Below are positions 6,183 through 13,960 of a DNA stretch of 32,300 nucleotides, one piece after another. Each line of letters starts with the position of its first letter. The first letter of the stretch is position 1. The DNA is from a virus. The notes below the pieces were generated by a model. The model searched no databases, was not told the origin of the DNA, and saw nothing but the letters and a program-made list of their open reading frames with translations. Location of the stretch: positions 1-32,300 of the IMG/VR virus record IMGVR_UViG_3300034092_003340. One strand, 5' to 3'. Both the position numbers and the translations under genes were made by a program.

Positions 6183-7172
6183 ATGCCAAACTTTTTTGCA
6201 AAATATCCAAAAGTAAATTATGACCTGGTTTCTGATGGGTCTATATTTGAATTAACTGATATCTCTCGTTCTGTAGTATTAAACACAAATAAGATACAGG
6301 ACGATAATGCGCTCTACACATACTATGAAATAGAAGACGGAGAAAGACCCGATATAGTATCACATAAATTATATGATGATGTACAATATTATTGGACATT
6401 TTTTATAATAAATAATTTTTTACGTGACGGTTACGCGTCATCTTGGCCGCTATCTTATAGAAATTTTACAAAGATGATTGAGAGTGAATATGGTAAATAT
6501 TCTGCACTATCAATTGTCCCTGTTGTTGATCCAGCAGTTGATCTAAATGGCCGAGGTAAACTAGACATGTCATGCATACCGCTTGATGAAAAATATTTGC
6601 CATACTTAAAATTTGTTTCTCAAGATCGTGAGTATCGTTCAAGCATAGCGCAGTATGACAGCGGTCGCCAACAATTAGTCGTATATGATTGTCATAAAGT
6701 TAATATCACTGGCACAAGAATAGAAATATCTAGAGAAGCATTTATAGAAAATAGCAATCTTAGTTATACAATTGCGTGTGATGACACAATGCCAGCTGAA
6801 TTAAAGACAGAATGGATAAATTTAGTTTATACACAAATTTTAAAATATGATCCAGTTGGATATGCCGAACATATTGAAGCAAATACACCCCCAGAACAAT
6901 ATGTTTCTAATAAAACATTAAAAGTTGCATCAATAGAATACCGATGGAGCAACTATGTCAATGCTGCATATGAATATGTTGATCCAATTGGCGTCATACG
7001 TTCTGCATATGATATTTTAACTGACGAGAATGTAGTTATTCCAAAATACAAATCATTTTATGAGTATGAAAATGAAATAAACGAAAGTAAACGAGTTATA
7101 CAAGTCATACGCCCAGATTTTATCTCTGATTTTGCAGACGAATATTTTAATGTTTTAAATGATACTCTTTGA
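6183..7172 (+). CDS. 53: gp53 baseplate wedge protein
   Basis: This 329-aa protein carries the gp53 N-terminal domain: YYEIEDGERPDIVSHKLYDD followed by VQYYWTFFIINNFLRDG, a LysM-like fold in this family. T4 gp53 (196 aa) joins wedges to the hub. The C-terminal 150 residues are an extension not present in T4, with tyrosine-rich segments (YRWSNYVNAAYEYVDPIG). Gene order gp4, gp48-like, gp53 recalls the T4 arrangement, where gene 53 is close to gene 4. It begins 3 nt after the upstream stop. The gp53 stop (7170-7172) lies 2 nt before the ATG of the next gene. Confidence 0.82.
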   Translation: MPNFFAKYPKVNYDLVSDGSIFELTDISRSVVLNTNKIQDDNALYTYYEIEDGERPDIVSHKLYDDVQYYWTFFIINNFLRDGYASSWPLSYRNFTKMIESEYGKYSALSIVPVVDPAVDLNGRGKLDMSCIPLDEKYLPYLKFVSQDREYRSSIAQYDSGRQQLVVYDCHKVNITGTRIEISREAFIENSNLSYTIACDDTMPAELKTEWINLVYTQILKYDPVGYAEHIEANTPPEQYVSNKTLKVASIEYRWSNYVNAAYEYVDPIGVIRSAYDILTDENVVIPKYKSFYEYENEINESKRVIQVIRPDFISDFADEYFNVLNDTL

Positions 7173-7174
7173 TT

Positions 7175-8665
7175 ATGGCAACTACGTCTAATGCAAACAA
7201 TCCGGCGATCAATACACCAAAGACTGGCTATGCTGGAGATAATTCTGGCGTAAAGACACCTGGCGCCTTTAAAGTTGTCAAAATGGACATGATAAATTCA
7301 AAGGGCATAACTAAAGATTTAAAAGCCCTTAACCTAGTTGATTCATTTACTATAACGACTGAATTATTTTCACCGGTAGTTACATTTACAGCAACTATAC
7401 GAGATAATGAAAATTTCATTGATACATTTGATATATGTGGTCAAGAAATTATTGAAGTTGAAATAGATCCTGTAAATATTGGAAAGGCAATAAAACAAAC
7501 ATTTTATGTAAAAGAGTATGTAAATTATACAAAAACCCTTGATTTTCCAAATACTCAAATATACTCACTCGTCGCAATTTCAGAATTTGCGTATCGTAGT
7601 AGTCTAATGAATATTTGCCGACCAGTTGATAAGGAAAAAACAGTTGCTCAAAATATTGAAACTATTTTTATAGATGATTTGAGTCTAAAGGAGTTTGCAG
7701 TTGACGGAGACGTCTCAACCAAATTTGAAGGTATTATAAACATTCAACGACCATTAAAAGCAGCAGAATGGTTACGTTCACGCTGTTTTGAAGAAGACGG
7801 CTCTCCATTTTTTCTTTATAGTGACGTAACGCAGCAAGGCAAAGTATACCTGTCTTCTTGGAAAAGTTTAAATAATGCACCAGTTTTGTATAAAAAACCT
7901 AAAAATTCATTTAGATATCGTCAACAATCAGAAAAAACACCAGGTACTGCAGAACACACAAAGGAAGAACGGTCTCGCATACTTAGTATGTCATCAAATA
8001 TAAAATTTGATAGACTTGCTTCTGCCAATGCTGGAGCATACGCTAGTCGATTAAACGTAACTGACTACACTGCAAAGTCATACTACACTTTAGATTTTAA
8101 AAGTAAAGCAACTAAAGATTGGACACCTCAAAAATATAAAATAAAAAATAGAGAAGGCGCCATTGTCGAAGATGCAACGATGCATAATATTCCTTCTGCA
8201 AATACTGCAAGTGTTCATATTAATACTGCAATAAATCCAGATGGCAAAGGTAATTCAGTTACTAATGCGCTATATCCTAACATATCAATAGCAAATGCAT
8301 TTATTGCGCGATTAAACGAAATTAATCATGAAATTGTAGTGTATGGGGACAGCGCACTAAACCCAGGTGTAAAAATAGATTTGGAAGTACCAAAGGCTTT
8401 ACGAGATAGAACTGAATATGTAGAAGATCCTGTGGTGTCAGGCACATTTATGATTACTGTTGTCGCTCATGTTTTTTCAAATGGTATCTATACAAATAAA
8501 TTAAAATTAGTTCGTCTTGGAGGAGTTGAGGCTTTAAGTGGCGCCGATGGCATATACATACCTTCAAATACATCTACATCTGAAGTTGCAGTTACACCAA
8601 ATATTAATCCAAATCCAAATAATACTGTCCCATTGCCGGGTCAAACAGGAAATATATTACCATAA
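7175..8665 (+). CDS. Baseplate central hub protein, gp27-like (inferred)
   Basis: This 496-aa protein begins MATTSNANNPAINTPKTGY. Residues about 28-110 form a typical hub/gpD-like opening: LVDSFTITTELFSPVVTFTA, then IRDNENFIDTFDICGQEIIE. A later segment, RPLKAAEWLRSRCFEEDGSP then FFLYSDVTQQGKVYLSSWKS, is shared by hub proteins of contractile tails. It lies directly upstream of the gp5 OB-domain gene, and T4 gp27 forms the hub trimer with gp5. T4 gp27 is 391 aa, and the identity is inferred from pattern and order. It ends with a proline-asparagine-rich tail. No Shine-Dalgarno is visible before the ATG. Confidence 0.6.
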   Translation: MATTSNANNPAINTPKTGYAGDNSGVKTPGAFKVVKMDMINSKGITKDLKALNLVDSFTITTELFSPVVTFTATIRDNENFIDTFDICGQEIIEVEIDPVNIGKAIKQTFYVKEYVNYTKTLDFPNTQIYSLVAISEFAYRSSLMNICRPVDKEKTVAQNIETIFIDDLSLKEFAVDGDVSTKFEGIINIQRPLKAAEWLRSRCFEEDGSPFFLYSDVTQQGKVYLSSWKSLNNAPVLYKKPKNSFRYRQQSEKTPGTAEHTKEERSRILSMSSNIKFDRLASANAGAYASRLNVTDYTAKSYYTLDFKSKATKDWTPQKYKIKNREGAIVEDATMHNIPSANTASVHINTAINPDGKGNSVTNALYPNISIANAFIARLNEINHEIVVYGDSALNPGVKIDLEVPKALRDRTEYVEDPVVSGTFMITVVAHVFSNGIYTNKLKLVRLGGVEALSGADGIYIPSNTSTSEVAVTPNINPNPNNTVPLPGQTGNILP

Positions 8666-8669
8666 TAAA

Positions 8670-9305
8670 ATGAAAATTGAACATTGGTTTACAGGAATTG
8701 TAGAAAATATTGCAGACCCGCTAAATGCAGGTCGAGTACAGGTACGTATCTATGAATATCATGAACTTGATGATGTCAATAGTATACCAAGTGAAAACTT
8801 GCCATGGGCTACTCCGCTACTACCAATTACGAGCGCGTCAAATACCTCAATTGGTACCGGAGCAACTGGACTTATGGTTGGTAGTTGGGTTTTTGGTTTT
8901 TTTAGAGATGCAGATCAACAAGATCCAGTAATACTTGCAAGTATACCAGGAGTCGCTTCGGTAAATGGTGCCGATATACCACGAGATGCAAGCAGTTCTT
9001 CTGTCGGCATTGCCTATTCTGGGGCAACAAACACTTCACAACTTGTTGAAAATTCTCCGGTAGCAAATCAAGCAAATACATCTGCACTTGATGGAGAGAG
9101 TTCGCCACAAGCACAGAGTAGTACAAATTCTTCAGCAGAGGTAAATAATTTTGTAAATAAAGTTCTTTCAGAATCAACAGACGAAAATACATCTTCGACT
9201 CGAAGCAGCGGCGTCTCCGGAACCAACGATCCCATACCGGGCCTCGATGACTCTGAACAAGTTGATAATAACACTGGTGAGCTATTACCAGATTTGCCAG
9301 AATAA
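8670..9305 (+). CDS. 5: gp5 N-terminal OB-fold hub protein without lysozyme or needle
   Basis: This 211-aa protein carries only the OB domain of T4 gp5. Residues about 5-95 read HWFTGIVENIADPLNAGRVQ, VRIYEYHELDDVN, NLPWATPLLPI and GSWVFGFFRDADQQDPVILA, the pattern of gp5/VgrG OB domains that bind the hub trimer. The remaining 110 residues are a Ser/Asn/Thr-rich, probably disordered tail ending GELLPDLPE. No lysozyme and no beta-helix follow in this frame. Those roles appear in the next two genes. An in-frame ATG further upstream lies inside the hub gene and is not used. T4 gp5 is 575 aa in one chain and is cut during maturation. Confidence 0.82.
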   Translation: MKIEHWFTGIVENIADPLNAGRVQVRIYEYHELDDVNSIPSENLPWATPLLPITSASNTSIGTGATGLMVGSWVFGFFRDADQQDPVILASIPGVASVNGADIPRDASSSSVGIAYSGATNTSQLVENSPVANQANTSALDGESSPQAQSSTNSSAEVNNFVNKVLSESTDENTSSTRSSGVSGTNDPIPGLDDSEQVDNNTGELLPDLPE

Positions 9306-9308
9306 ACT

Positions 9309-9316
9309 AATAAATA
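9309..9316 (+). promoter_or_regulatory. Putative late promoter AATAAATA before the M15 peptidase
   Basis: AATAAATA matches 7 of 8 positions and lies 27 nt before the ATG at 9344, in the 38-nt gap after the OB-domain gene. It would give a leader of about 22 nt without a Shine-Dalgarno. Confidence 0.4.
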
Positions 9317-9343
9317 GTTTAAATGAAAATTAAATAATAAACT

Positions 9344-10156
9344 ATGGCAAATGTTTCAAATCAGTGGTGTGCACAAAAACTAAATGAGTTTTTGAAATCT
9401 AGTTTTAAAATTGAAAGTGAAGATTTTCCAGCCGACACCAGCAGTTTATATAGTTGGTCAAATTGGCCAAGTGGAAGGGGCGGAAAATATTTTGACAGAG
9501 TCTTAAACCCTAAGCTTCTATATAAAGGTGATATAATAATTAGAGACACTGCTCAAGACTATATTGCGGTAGTGTATGAAGGAGGAGCAGTATCAGGAAA
9601 ATACAAAATTGCTGAAGGCAACTCATCGCTAAAGAAATTTGTTAAAAAAGAGACGTCTGGACCAGTGACATATGTATTGCGAGCGCGTGGAGCAAAAAGT
9701 GACAATGTTACGCCAACAACAGCTCCAGAAGGATCATTTGCCGATTGGTTTGCCAAACAAGGTTTTCGTCGTTTTACTGCGCAAAATTTTACTAGTTACT
9801 TTAATAAGATTAGTCAAGGAGGCGTCCGTAATTCTGAACCGCCTAAAGAAAAATGGAATAATATTGTGCCGACACTGCGAATTGTCGAAGATCTTTGTGA
9901 TTCGTTTGGCACAACTTGCACTATTACCAGCTCTTATCGTTCGCCAGCATATAATGCAAGTACTCCAGGCGCTGCAAAATATAGTTTGCATTTGGAGTTT
10001 AAAGCTTTAGATATTTCGTTTCCTGGGGTTAGCGCAAGCACTGTGTACGCACGATTAAAACAATGGCGAGATAATGGTAAGTGGACTGGCGGCCTTGGCA
10101 GTTATCCAGGCTTTACACATATAGACACCCGAAGCTATAACACAAACTGGGGATAA
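9344..10156 (+). CDS. M15-family zinc peptidase (peptidoglycan-cutting tail enzyme or endolysin)
   Basis: This 270-aa protein has a C-terminal Peptidase_M15-type domain at residues about 135-270. The segment SSYRSPAYNASTPGAAKYSL is followed by HLEFKALDISF, then GGLGSYPGFTHIDTR. The predicted zinc ligands are H216, D223 and H259, with D261 beside the last. The usual SxHxxGxAxD motif is kept except that the glycine is F219. The family cleaves peptide cross-links of peptidoglycan (D-Ala-D-Ala carboxypeptidase or endopeptidase). The N-terminal 120 residues are an unassigned mostly beta region. Placed between the gp5 OB and needle genes, it probably replaces the gp5 lysozyme. A free endolysin is the alternative. 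No signal peptide is seen. Confidence 0.82.
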   Translation: MANVSNQWCAQKLNEFLKSSFKIESEDFPADTSSLYSWSNWPSGRGGKYFDRVLNPKLLYKGDIIIRDTAQDYIAVVYEGGAVSGKYKIAEGNSSLKKFVKKETSGPVTYVLRARGAKSDNVTPTTAPEGSFADWFAKQGFRRFTAQNFTSYFNKISQGGVRNSEPPKEKWNNIVPTLRIVEDLCDSFGTTCTITSSYRSPAYNASTPGAAKYSLHLEFKALDISFPGVSASTVYARLKQWRDNGKWTGGLGSYPGFTHIDTRSYNTNWG

Positions 10157-10180
10157 TTTATATTTCATTATATTATAATT

Positions 10181-10188
10181 CATAAATA
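10181..10188 (+). promoter_or_regulatory. Putative late promoter CATAAATA before the needle gene
   Basis: CATAAATA (7 of 8) lies in the 74-nt gap before the needle gene and would give a leader of about 37 nt. A poorer TATAAGTT runs directly into the ATG at 10231. Confidence 0.4.
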
Positions 10189-10230
10189 TTCAAATGCAGT
10201 ATGCTTCATCATTTTTTTAATATATAAGTT

Positions 10231-11067
10231 ATGCCAAGTTTACATAATCAACCATTTCCTACAAATCAGTCAGTCTATCCGTATAACAACGTGACGCAGA
10301 CACGGTCTGGACATGTCTTTGAGGTTGATGACACACTTGGCAATGAGCGTATACATGAAAAACATAAGTCTGGGACATGCCGCACAATTGATGCGACTGG
10401 TGCGCTTTCAGTAACTGTTGTATCAAATCGCTATACAACTGTATGTGGCGAAGATTCTATAACAATTATAGGCAATGCAAACATCACAGTAAATGGTTCT
10501 GCAAACTTAACTGTAAATGGCGACTACAACCTTGAAGTCAATGGTAGTATGAATCAAACTGTTAAGGGTCAGTATCGTTTAAAGGTTGGTGGAGCATACA
10601 AAAATGAAGTGCTTGGCGACAAGGCAGAAAATATTGCTGGTAAAAAGGACAGCATAGTTGGCAACGGAGTAAACAATACAGTACGAGGTGGTGGTATAAA
10701 AAACATGGTAGTTGGCAGTATTGAAGAGACTGTAGCTGGAGGATATACTGGAATATACACCGGTTCAAGTAGTACAACAGCATTGCTTGGAGCAAGCATG
10801 ACCGCTCCAGCTGGTGCAGCTACAATTGGTGGCATGACTGCAGCAATTGATGGTGTATCAATGTTAACTCTAACATCACTTGGACCAACTATGATGTATT
10901 CAACTGTAACAAATATGACAACACCACTTGTAAATGTACTTGGCGGAGCACTAATTGCTGCTGGTGATGTTCGTGCTTTAGGAGGAATTACTGGTTTAGC
11001 TACTCACATGCATTTAGGAGATGGTACTGGCAATGCACCTGCCCCAACTGCCCCAGGAATAGGATAA
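10231..11067 (+). CDS. gp5 C-terminal/VgrG-like beta-helix needle protein
   Basis: This 278-aa protein matches the membrane-puncturing needle part of gp5/VgrG. The N-terminus has HVFEVDDTLGNERIHEKHKS, a segment typical just before gp5/VgrG beta-helices. Residues about 65-180 hold short repeats of the kind VNGxxNLxVNG and VKGxxxLKVGG, which build a trimeric triple-stranded beta-helix. The C-terminus has THMHLGDGTGNAPAPTAPGI, like the H-x-H end of phage spike proteins that may hold a metal at the tip. In T4 this region is fused to the lysozyme; here it is a separate gene with its own ATG. Confidence 0.82.
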   Translation: MPSLHNQPFPTNQSVYPYNNVTQTRSGHVFEVDDTLGNERIHEKHKSGTCRTIDATGALSVTVVSNRYTTVCGEDSITIIGNANITVNGSANLTVNGDYNLEVNGSMNQTVKGQYRLKVGGAYKNEVLGDKAENIAGKKDSIVGNGVNNTVRGGGIKNMVVGSIEETVAGGYTGIYTGSSSTTALLGASMTAPAGAATIGGMTAAIDGVSMLTLTSLGPTMMYSTVTNMTTPLVNVLGGALIAAGDVRALGGITGLATHMHLGDGTGNAPAPTAPGIG

Positions 11068-11071
11068 TAAT

Positions 11072-13483
11072 ATGTCAACACTAATAGATTTAAGCTTTTT
11101 ATACCTTAGCGTCGATGATGATAATGGTAGCAACCCAGGTGGAGTCACTGTGACATATAATGGCACAGATTTTAATGCACAAACTTTTGTTAATGGAGTA
11201 TATCAAATAACACAAGAGGTTGTATTTAATGCAGTAAATAATAATGTGATTCTCCCTATGCATGGATTTGAAAGTGGAGATAAAATTTCATTTGCAACAA
11301 TAAACAATACTACTGGACTTACAGTTAATGTATTATATGATGTAGTGTTAATCCCTTCGGATGACGGTGGACTTATTACTTATGATTTAGGCGAATTTAA
11401 ATTATCATTAAATAACACACTAGTTGATTTTACTACAAATGGAACTGGTACTGTAAAAATAAGATCTAATAGTGGATTTTTTAATTTATCGAATGGTCTA
11501 TTTGATCAAAATGCCTTTGGTTTAGATTTAATACAAATACCATTTTCTCAGGTTGATATGCAGGTAACTCATGATAGTGGAATACCTTACATATCAAGTA
11601 TACCAAAAAATGTAGGTCGCTATGACTATACTATAGTTACTACACTAAAAGGCGATCCAACGTGCAAAGGGTGGTTTACTACGGAATATCATAAACCAGT
11701 TCCAACAAACATACCACCTTGGTATGGCCAATCTTATAGATCACAAGTTGAATCGCTAAAAGACCCCAGTAAATATTTAACTATATTACCACTCCCGTTT
11801 GAAATAGTGGTTTTAGAAGATGAACGAGTGTATGATGGAAAGCCTAAAGGACCAGAATTTGAAACAATTCCAAAATTAATAGAATCTCCTGATCCAAATA
11901 ACCCAATAAACATACCAGTTAGAGTAAAATATTTTGGAGAAAAACTAGTTGCACCTCTTTCAGCGCCAATTGAAATAGGAGTCTATACAATTGAATATGA
12001 ATGTACTGATTTTAATTATGTTGGCGGTGCTACAACTACATATACGATTCGTAACCTAACAAATATAGAAGCAGAGGCCGCAGCAGCAGAATATCAAGGA
12101 AAAGTTGATATATTTAATAAAGCAACATCTGATACTGGAAATGGAAATATTTATGAAGGAGCTTTAGGCGGTATAAGCAGTAGTAGCAGTTTAAGTAATT
12201 CAAGTTATGCGTCATCATCAAATGCGATGACGAAAAAAGAATTTGTTGAGACCGGAATATTAACAATACTTGACAAAGCTGATATCAGGGGCTTGGGCAC
12301 AATAAAAACGCTTGCAGAGTGCGCGCAAAGTTTACCTCAACGTTTAATGATATTTGCAGCTGCTAAAATAGCAGCATTTGTTTTAAGTTATATACCAGGG
12401 TTAGGCATTATAAAGCTATTAACTTCAATAATGGAGTTGATAGAGATGGTGAAAAAGATAATGGCGCTTATTGAGTTTGTTAAAGAGAACCCATGGGCTG
12501 CATTGAATATGGTACTTGAAAATAGTGGTGCATATGATGCATTAGGCAAATTAGCAAATGAGCAAATTGCTGCGATACAAGAAAGTTTTCCAGGCATGAC
12601 TGGTGATGTCGGTCAATTTGTAAAAGATGTTGCAAATGGACTTGTTGATATTTGTAACCTTGATATGTCACTTATAAAGGCCGATAATACAAAGGTGCCT
12701 GAAGCAGTTGTAGGATTTATCCCTGCAACTTCACGGCAACCAGTTGAAGCTAAAGCTCGCTATGACCTTTTTCAATTTCGTTTGAGAGATGCATTAAACA
12801 AAGATTCTGAAAAGATAAACACCATGAATGCTGCTGGAAATGTGGTTGGAGTACAGGAATATGTTTCAATGCTTACTGCGGTGCACGAACTTGCATATAA
12901 TTATCATGATCGTATAGCATCCACTGGAAATGCATTAGGCCTATTAGATCCAGGTAATGACATTGGAGAATTTAGTGGCACGCTCGGATCAGTATATGGT
13001 GTACTAGGCGATGCTACAAGCATATTATCAAGTGTTTATCCAGACACTGCCTCTACGACAACCACTTCAAGTGGCACAAAAAAATCTTCAGGTTTTTCAG
13101 TAAATACATTAAATGCTGGACTTGGTTCAATTGCAAATACAATTGATGGAGTTACAGCTGGATTAAGTTCAGTTACAAGTTTTGCAATGGGCGAAACTGG
13201 ATTCTCCATAACTGCACTTAAAAATGAATTTAATTTTTCTGCTAAAGAAATGCTTAAGAAAAATCCATTTTGGTCAAAAGAAACAATTGCAGAGTATAAT
13301 GCCAGAGTCAACAAAATAAAGTCTGAGATGGAAAACAACGTAGATGCAATACGTAACAATCCAGCAAACGCGAAAGCATCTGCCGCTGAGGCGACCACTC
13401 TAAGTTCAGGTCCTTCTACTAGTGGAATTTCATCACTTATATCATCTGCCAGTTCGTCTCTTAGTTCGTTGATTAGATCATAG
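11072..13483 (+). CDS. Large structural protein of unknown function with beta modules and a hydrophobic helical part
   Basis: This 803-aa protein was not recognised as a named family. Residues about 50-130 look like a common phage structural module (MHGFESGDKISF, later VDFTTNGTGTVKI). Residues about 244-325 resemble an MBG/Ig-like domain (ERVYDGKPKGPEFE, then IEIGVYTIEYECTDFNYVGG). A Glu-Ala helix and a Ser-rich linker follow. Then comes a strongly hydrophobic stretch near residues 425-470 (AAKIAAFVLSYIPGLGIIKL) and a mostly helical C-terminal half ending in Ser-rich sequence. AGGA at 11061-11064 is a rare possible Shine-Dalgarno, but it also encodes the last codons of the needle gene. Position after the needle and before gp25 suggests a baseplate or hub role. 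Confidence 0.5.
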   Translation: MSTLIDLSFLYLSVDDDNGSNPGGVTVTYNGTDFNAQTFVNGVYQITQEVVFNAVNNNVILPMHGFESGDKISFATINNTTGLTVNVLYDVVLIPSDDGGLITYDLGEFKLSLNNTLVDFTTNGTGTVKIRSNSGFFNLSNGLFDQNAFGLDLIQIPFSQVDMQVTHDSGIPYISSIPKNVGRYDYTIVTTLKGDPTCKGWFTTEYHKPVPTNIPPWYGQSYRSQVESLKDPSKYLTILPLPFEIVVLEDERVYDGKPKGPEFETIPKLIESPDPNNPINIPVRVKYFGEKLVAPLSAPIEIGVYTIEYECTDFNYVGGATTTYTIRNLTNIEAEAAAAEYQGKVDIFNKATSDTGNGNIYEGALGGISSSSSLSNSSYASSSNAMTKKEFVETGILTILDKADIRGLGTIKTLAECAQSLPQRLMIFAAAKIAAFVLSYIPGLGIIKLLTSIMELIEMVKKIMALIEFVKENPWAALNMVLENSGAYDALGKLANEQIAAIQESFPGMTGDVGQFVKDVANGLVDICNLDMSLIKADNTKVPEAVVGFIPATSRQPVEAKARYDLFQFRLRDALNKDSEKINTMNAAGNVVGVQEYVSMLTAVHELAYNYHDRIASTGNALGLLDPGNDIGEFSGTLGSVYGVLGDATSILSSVYPDTASTTTTSSGTKKSSGFSVNTLNAGLGSIANTIDGVTAGLSSVTSFAMGETGFSITALKNEFNFSAKEMLKKNPFWSKETIAEYNARVNKIKSEMENNVDAIRNNPANAKASAAEATTLSSGPSTSGISSLISSASSSLSSLIRS

Positions 13484-13515
13484 GGTTTGTATAATTTACC
13501 GCGTATTATAAATTA

Positions 13516-13523
13516 TATAAATA
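13516..13523 (+). promoter_or_regulatory. Late promoter TATAAATA of the gp25-gp6-gp7 unit, 5 nt from ATG
   Basis: A perfect TATAAATA ends 5 nt before the gp25 ATG at 13529. The 45-nt gap after the 803-aa gene contains no other obvious element. Confidence 0.7.
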
Positions 13524-13528
13524 GAAAT

Positions 13529-13960
13529 ATGAGTAAAACGCTATCGGACTATAATGATTCTAAGTCATCAAATGTGGCTAGAAAAAATTTATATTCCGAT
13601 ATAGACAACAGTTTTGCTATACACCCGATTTATAATGACATACGTCCAATTCTTGATATTGATTCAATACGGCAAAGTTTAAAAAATTTGTTGTTAACAA
13701 ATCAATATGATCGGCTGTTTCAACCAGAAATCGCTTCGGACATTCGTGCTTTGCTGTTTGAAAATGCAAACATGTTTACAGAATATGAGCTAAAGGCAAA
13801 AATAGAACAGATGATTGACCTCTATGAACCACGTATAAGCGACTATGAAGTGACTGTAGTGGACGAGTCTGATCAAAATGCATATCGGGTGGGCATAACT
13901 TTTCAAGCATCATACAATTCAACTGCTGAAATTGTAATATATTTAACACGAGTACGATAA
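13529..13960 (+). CDS. 25: gp25 baseplate wedge protein
   Basis: This 143-aa protein belongs to the gpW/gp25 lysozyme-like baseplate family (T4 gp25 is 132 aa), a core part of every contractile-tail wedge. Family features are FAIHPIYNDIRPILDIDSIR near the start, the PEIASDIRALLFEN segment in the middle, EPRISDYEVTV, and a final beta hairpin. The start at 13529 (MSKTLSDYNDSK) is chosen over an in-frame ATG at 13487, which lies upstream of the promoter and adds 14 residues with no family look. The stop overlaps the gp6 start (TAATG at 13958-13962). Confidence 0.85.
   Translation: MSKTLSDYNDSKSSNVARKNLYSDIDNSFAIHPIYNDIRPILDIDSIRQSLKNLLLTNQYDRLFQPEIASDIRALLFENANMFTEYELKAKIEQMIDLYEPRISDYEVTVVDESDQNAYRVGITFQASYNSTAEIVIYLTRVR

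Noticed and set aside
13487-13528. Upstream start for gp25
   Set aside because: The ATG at 13487 precedes the late promoter, and the added residues do not resemble gp25.
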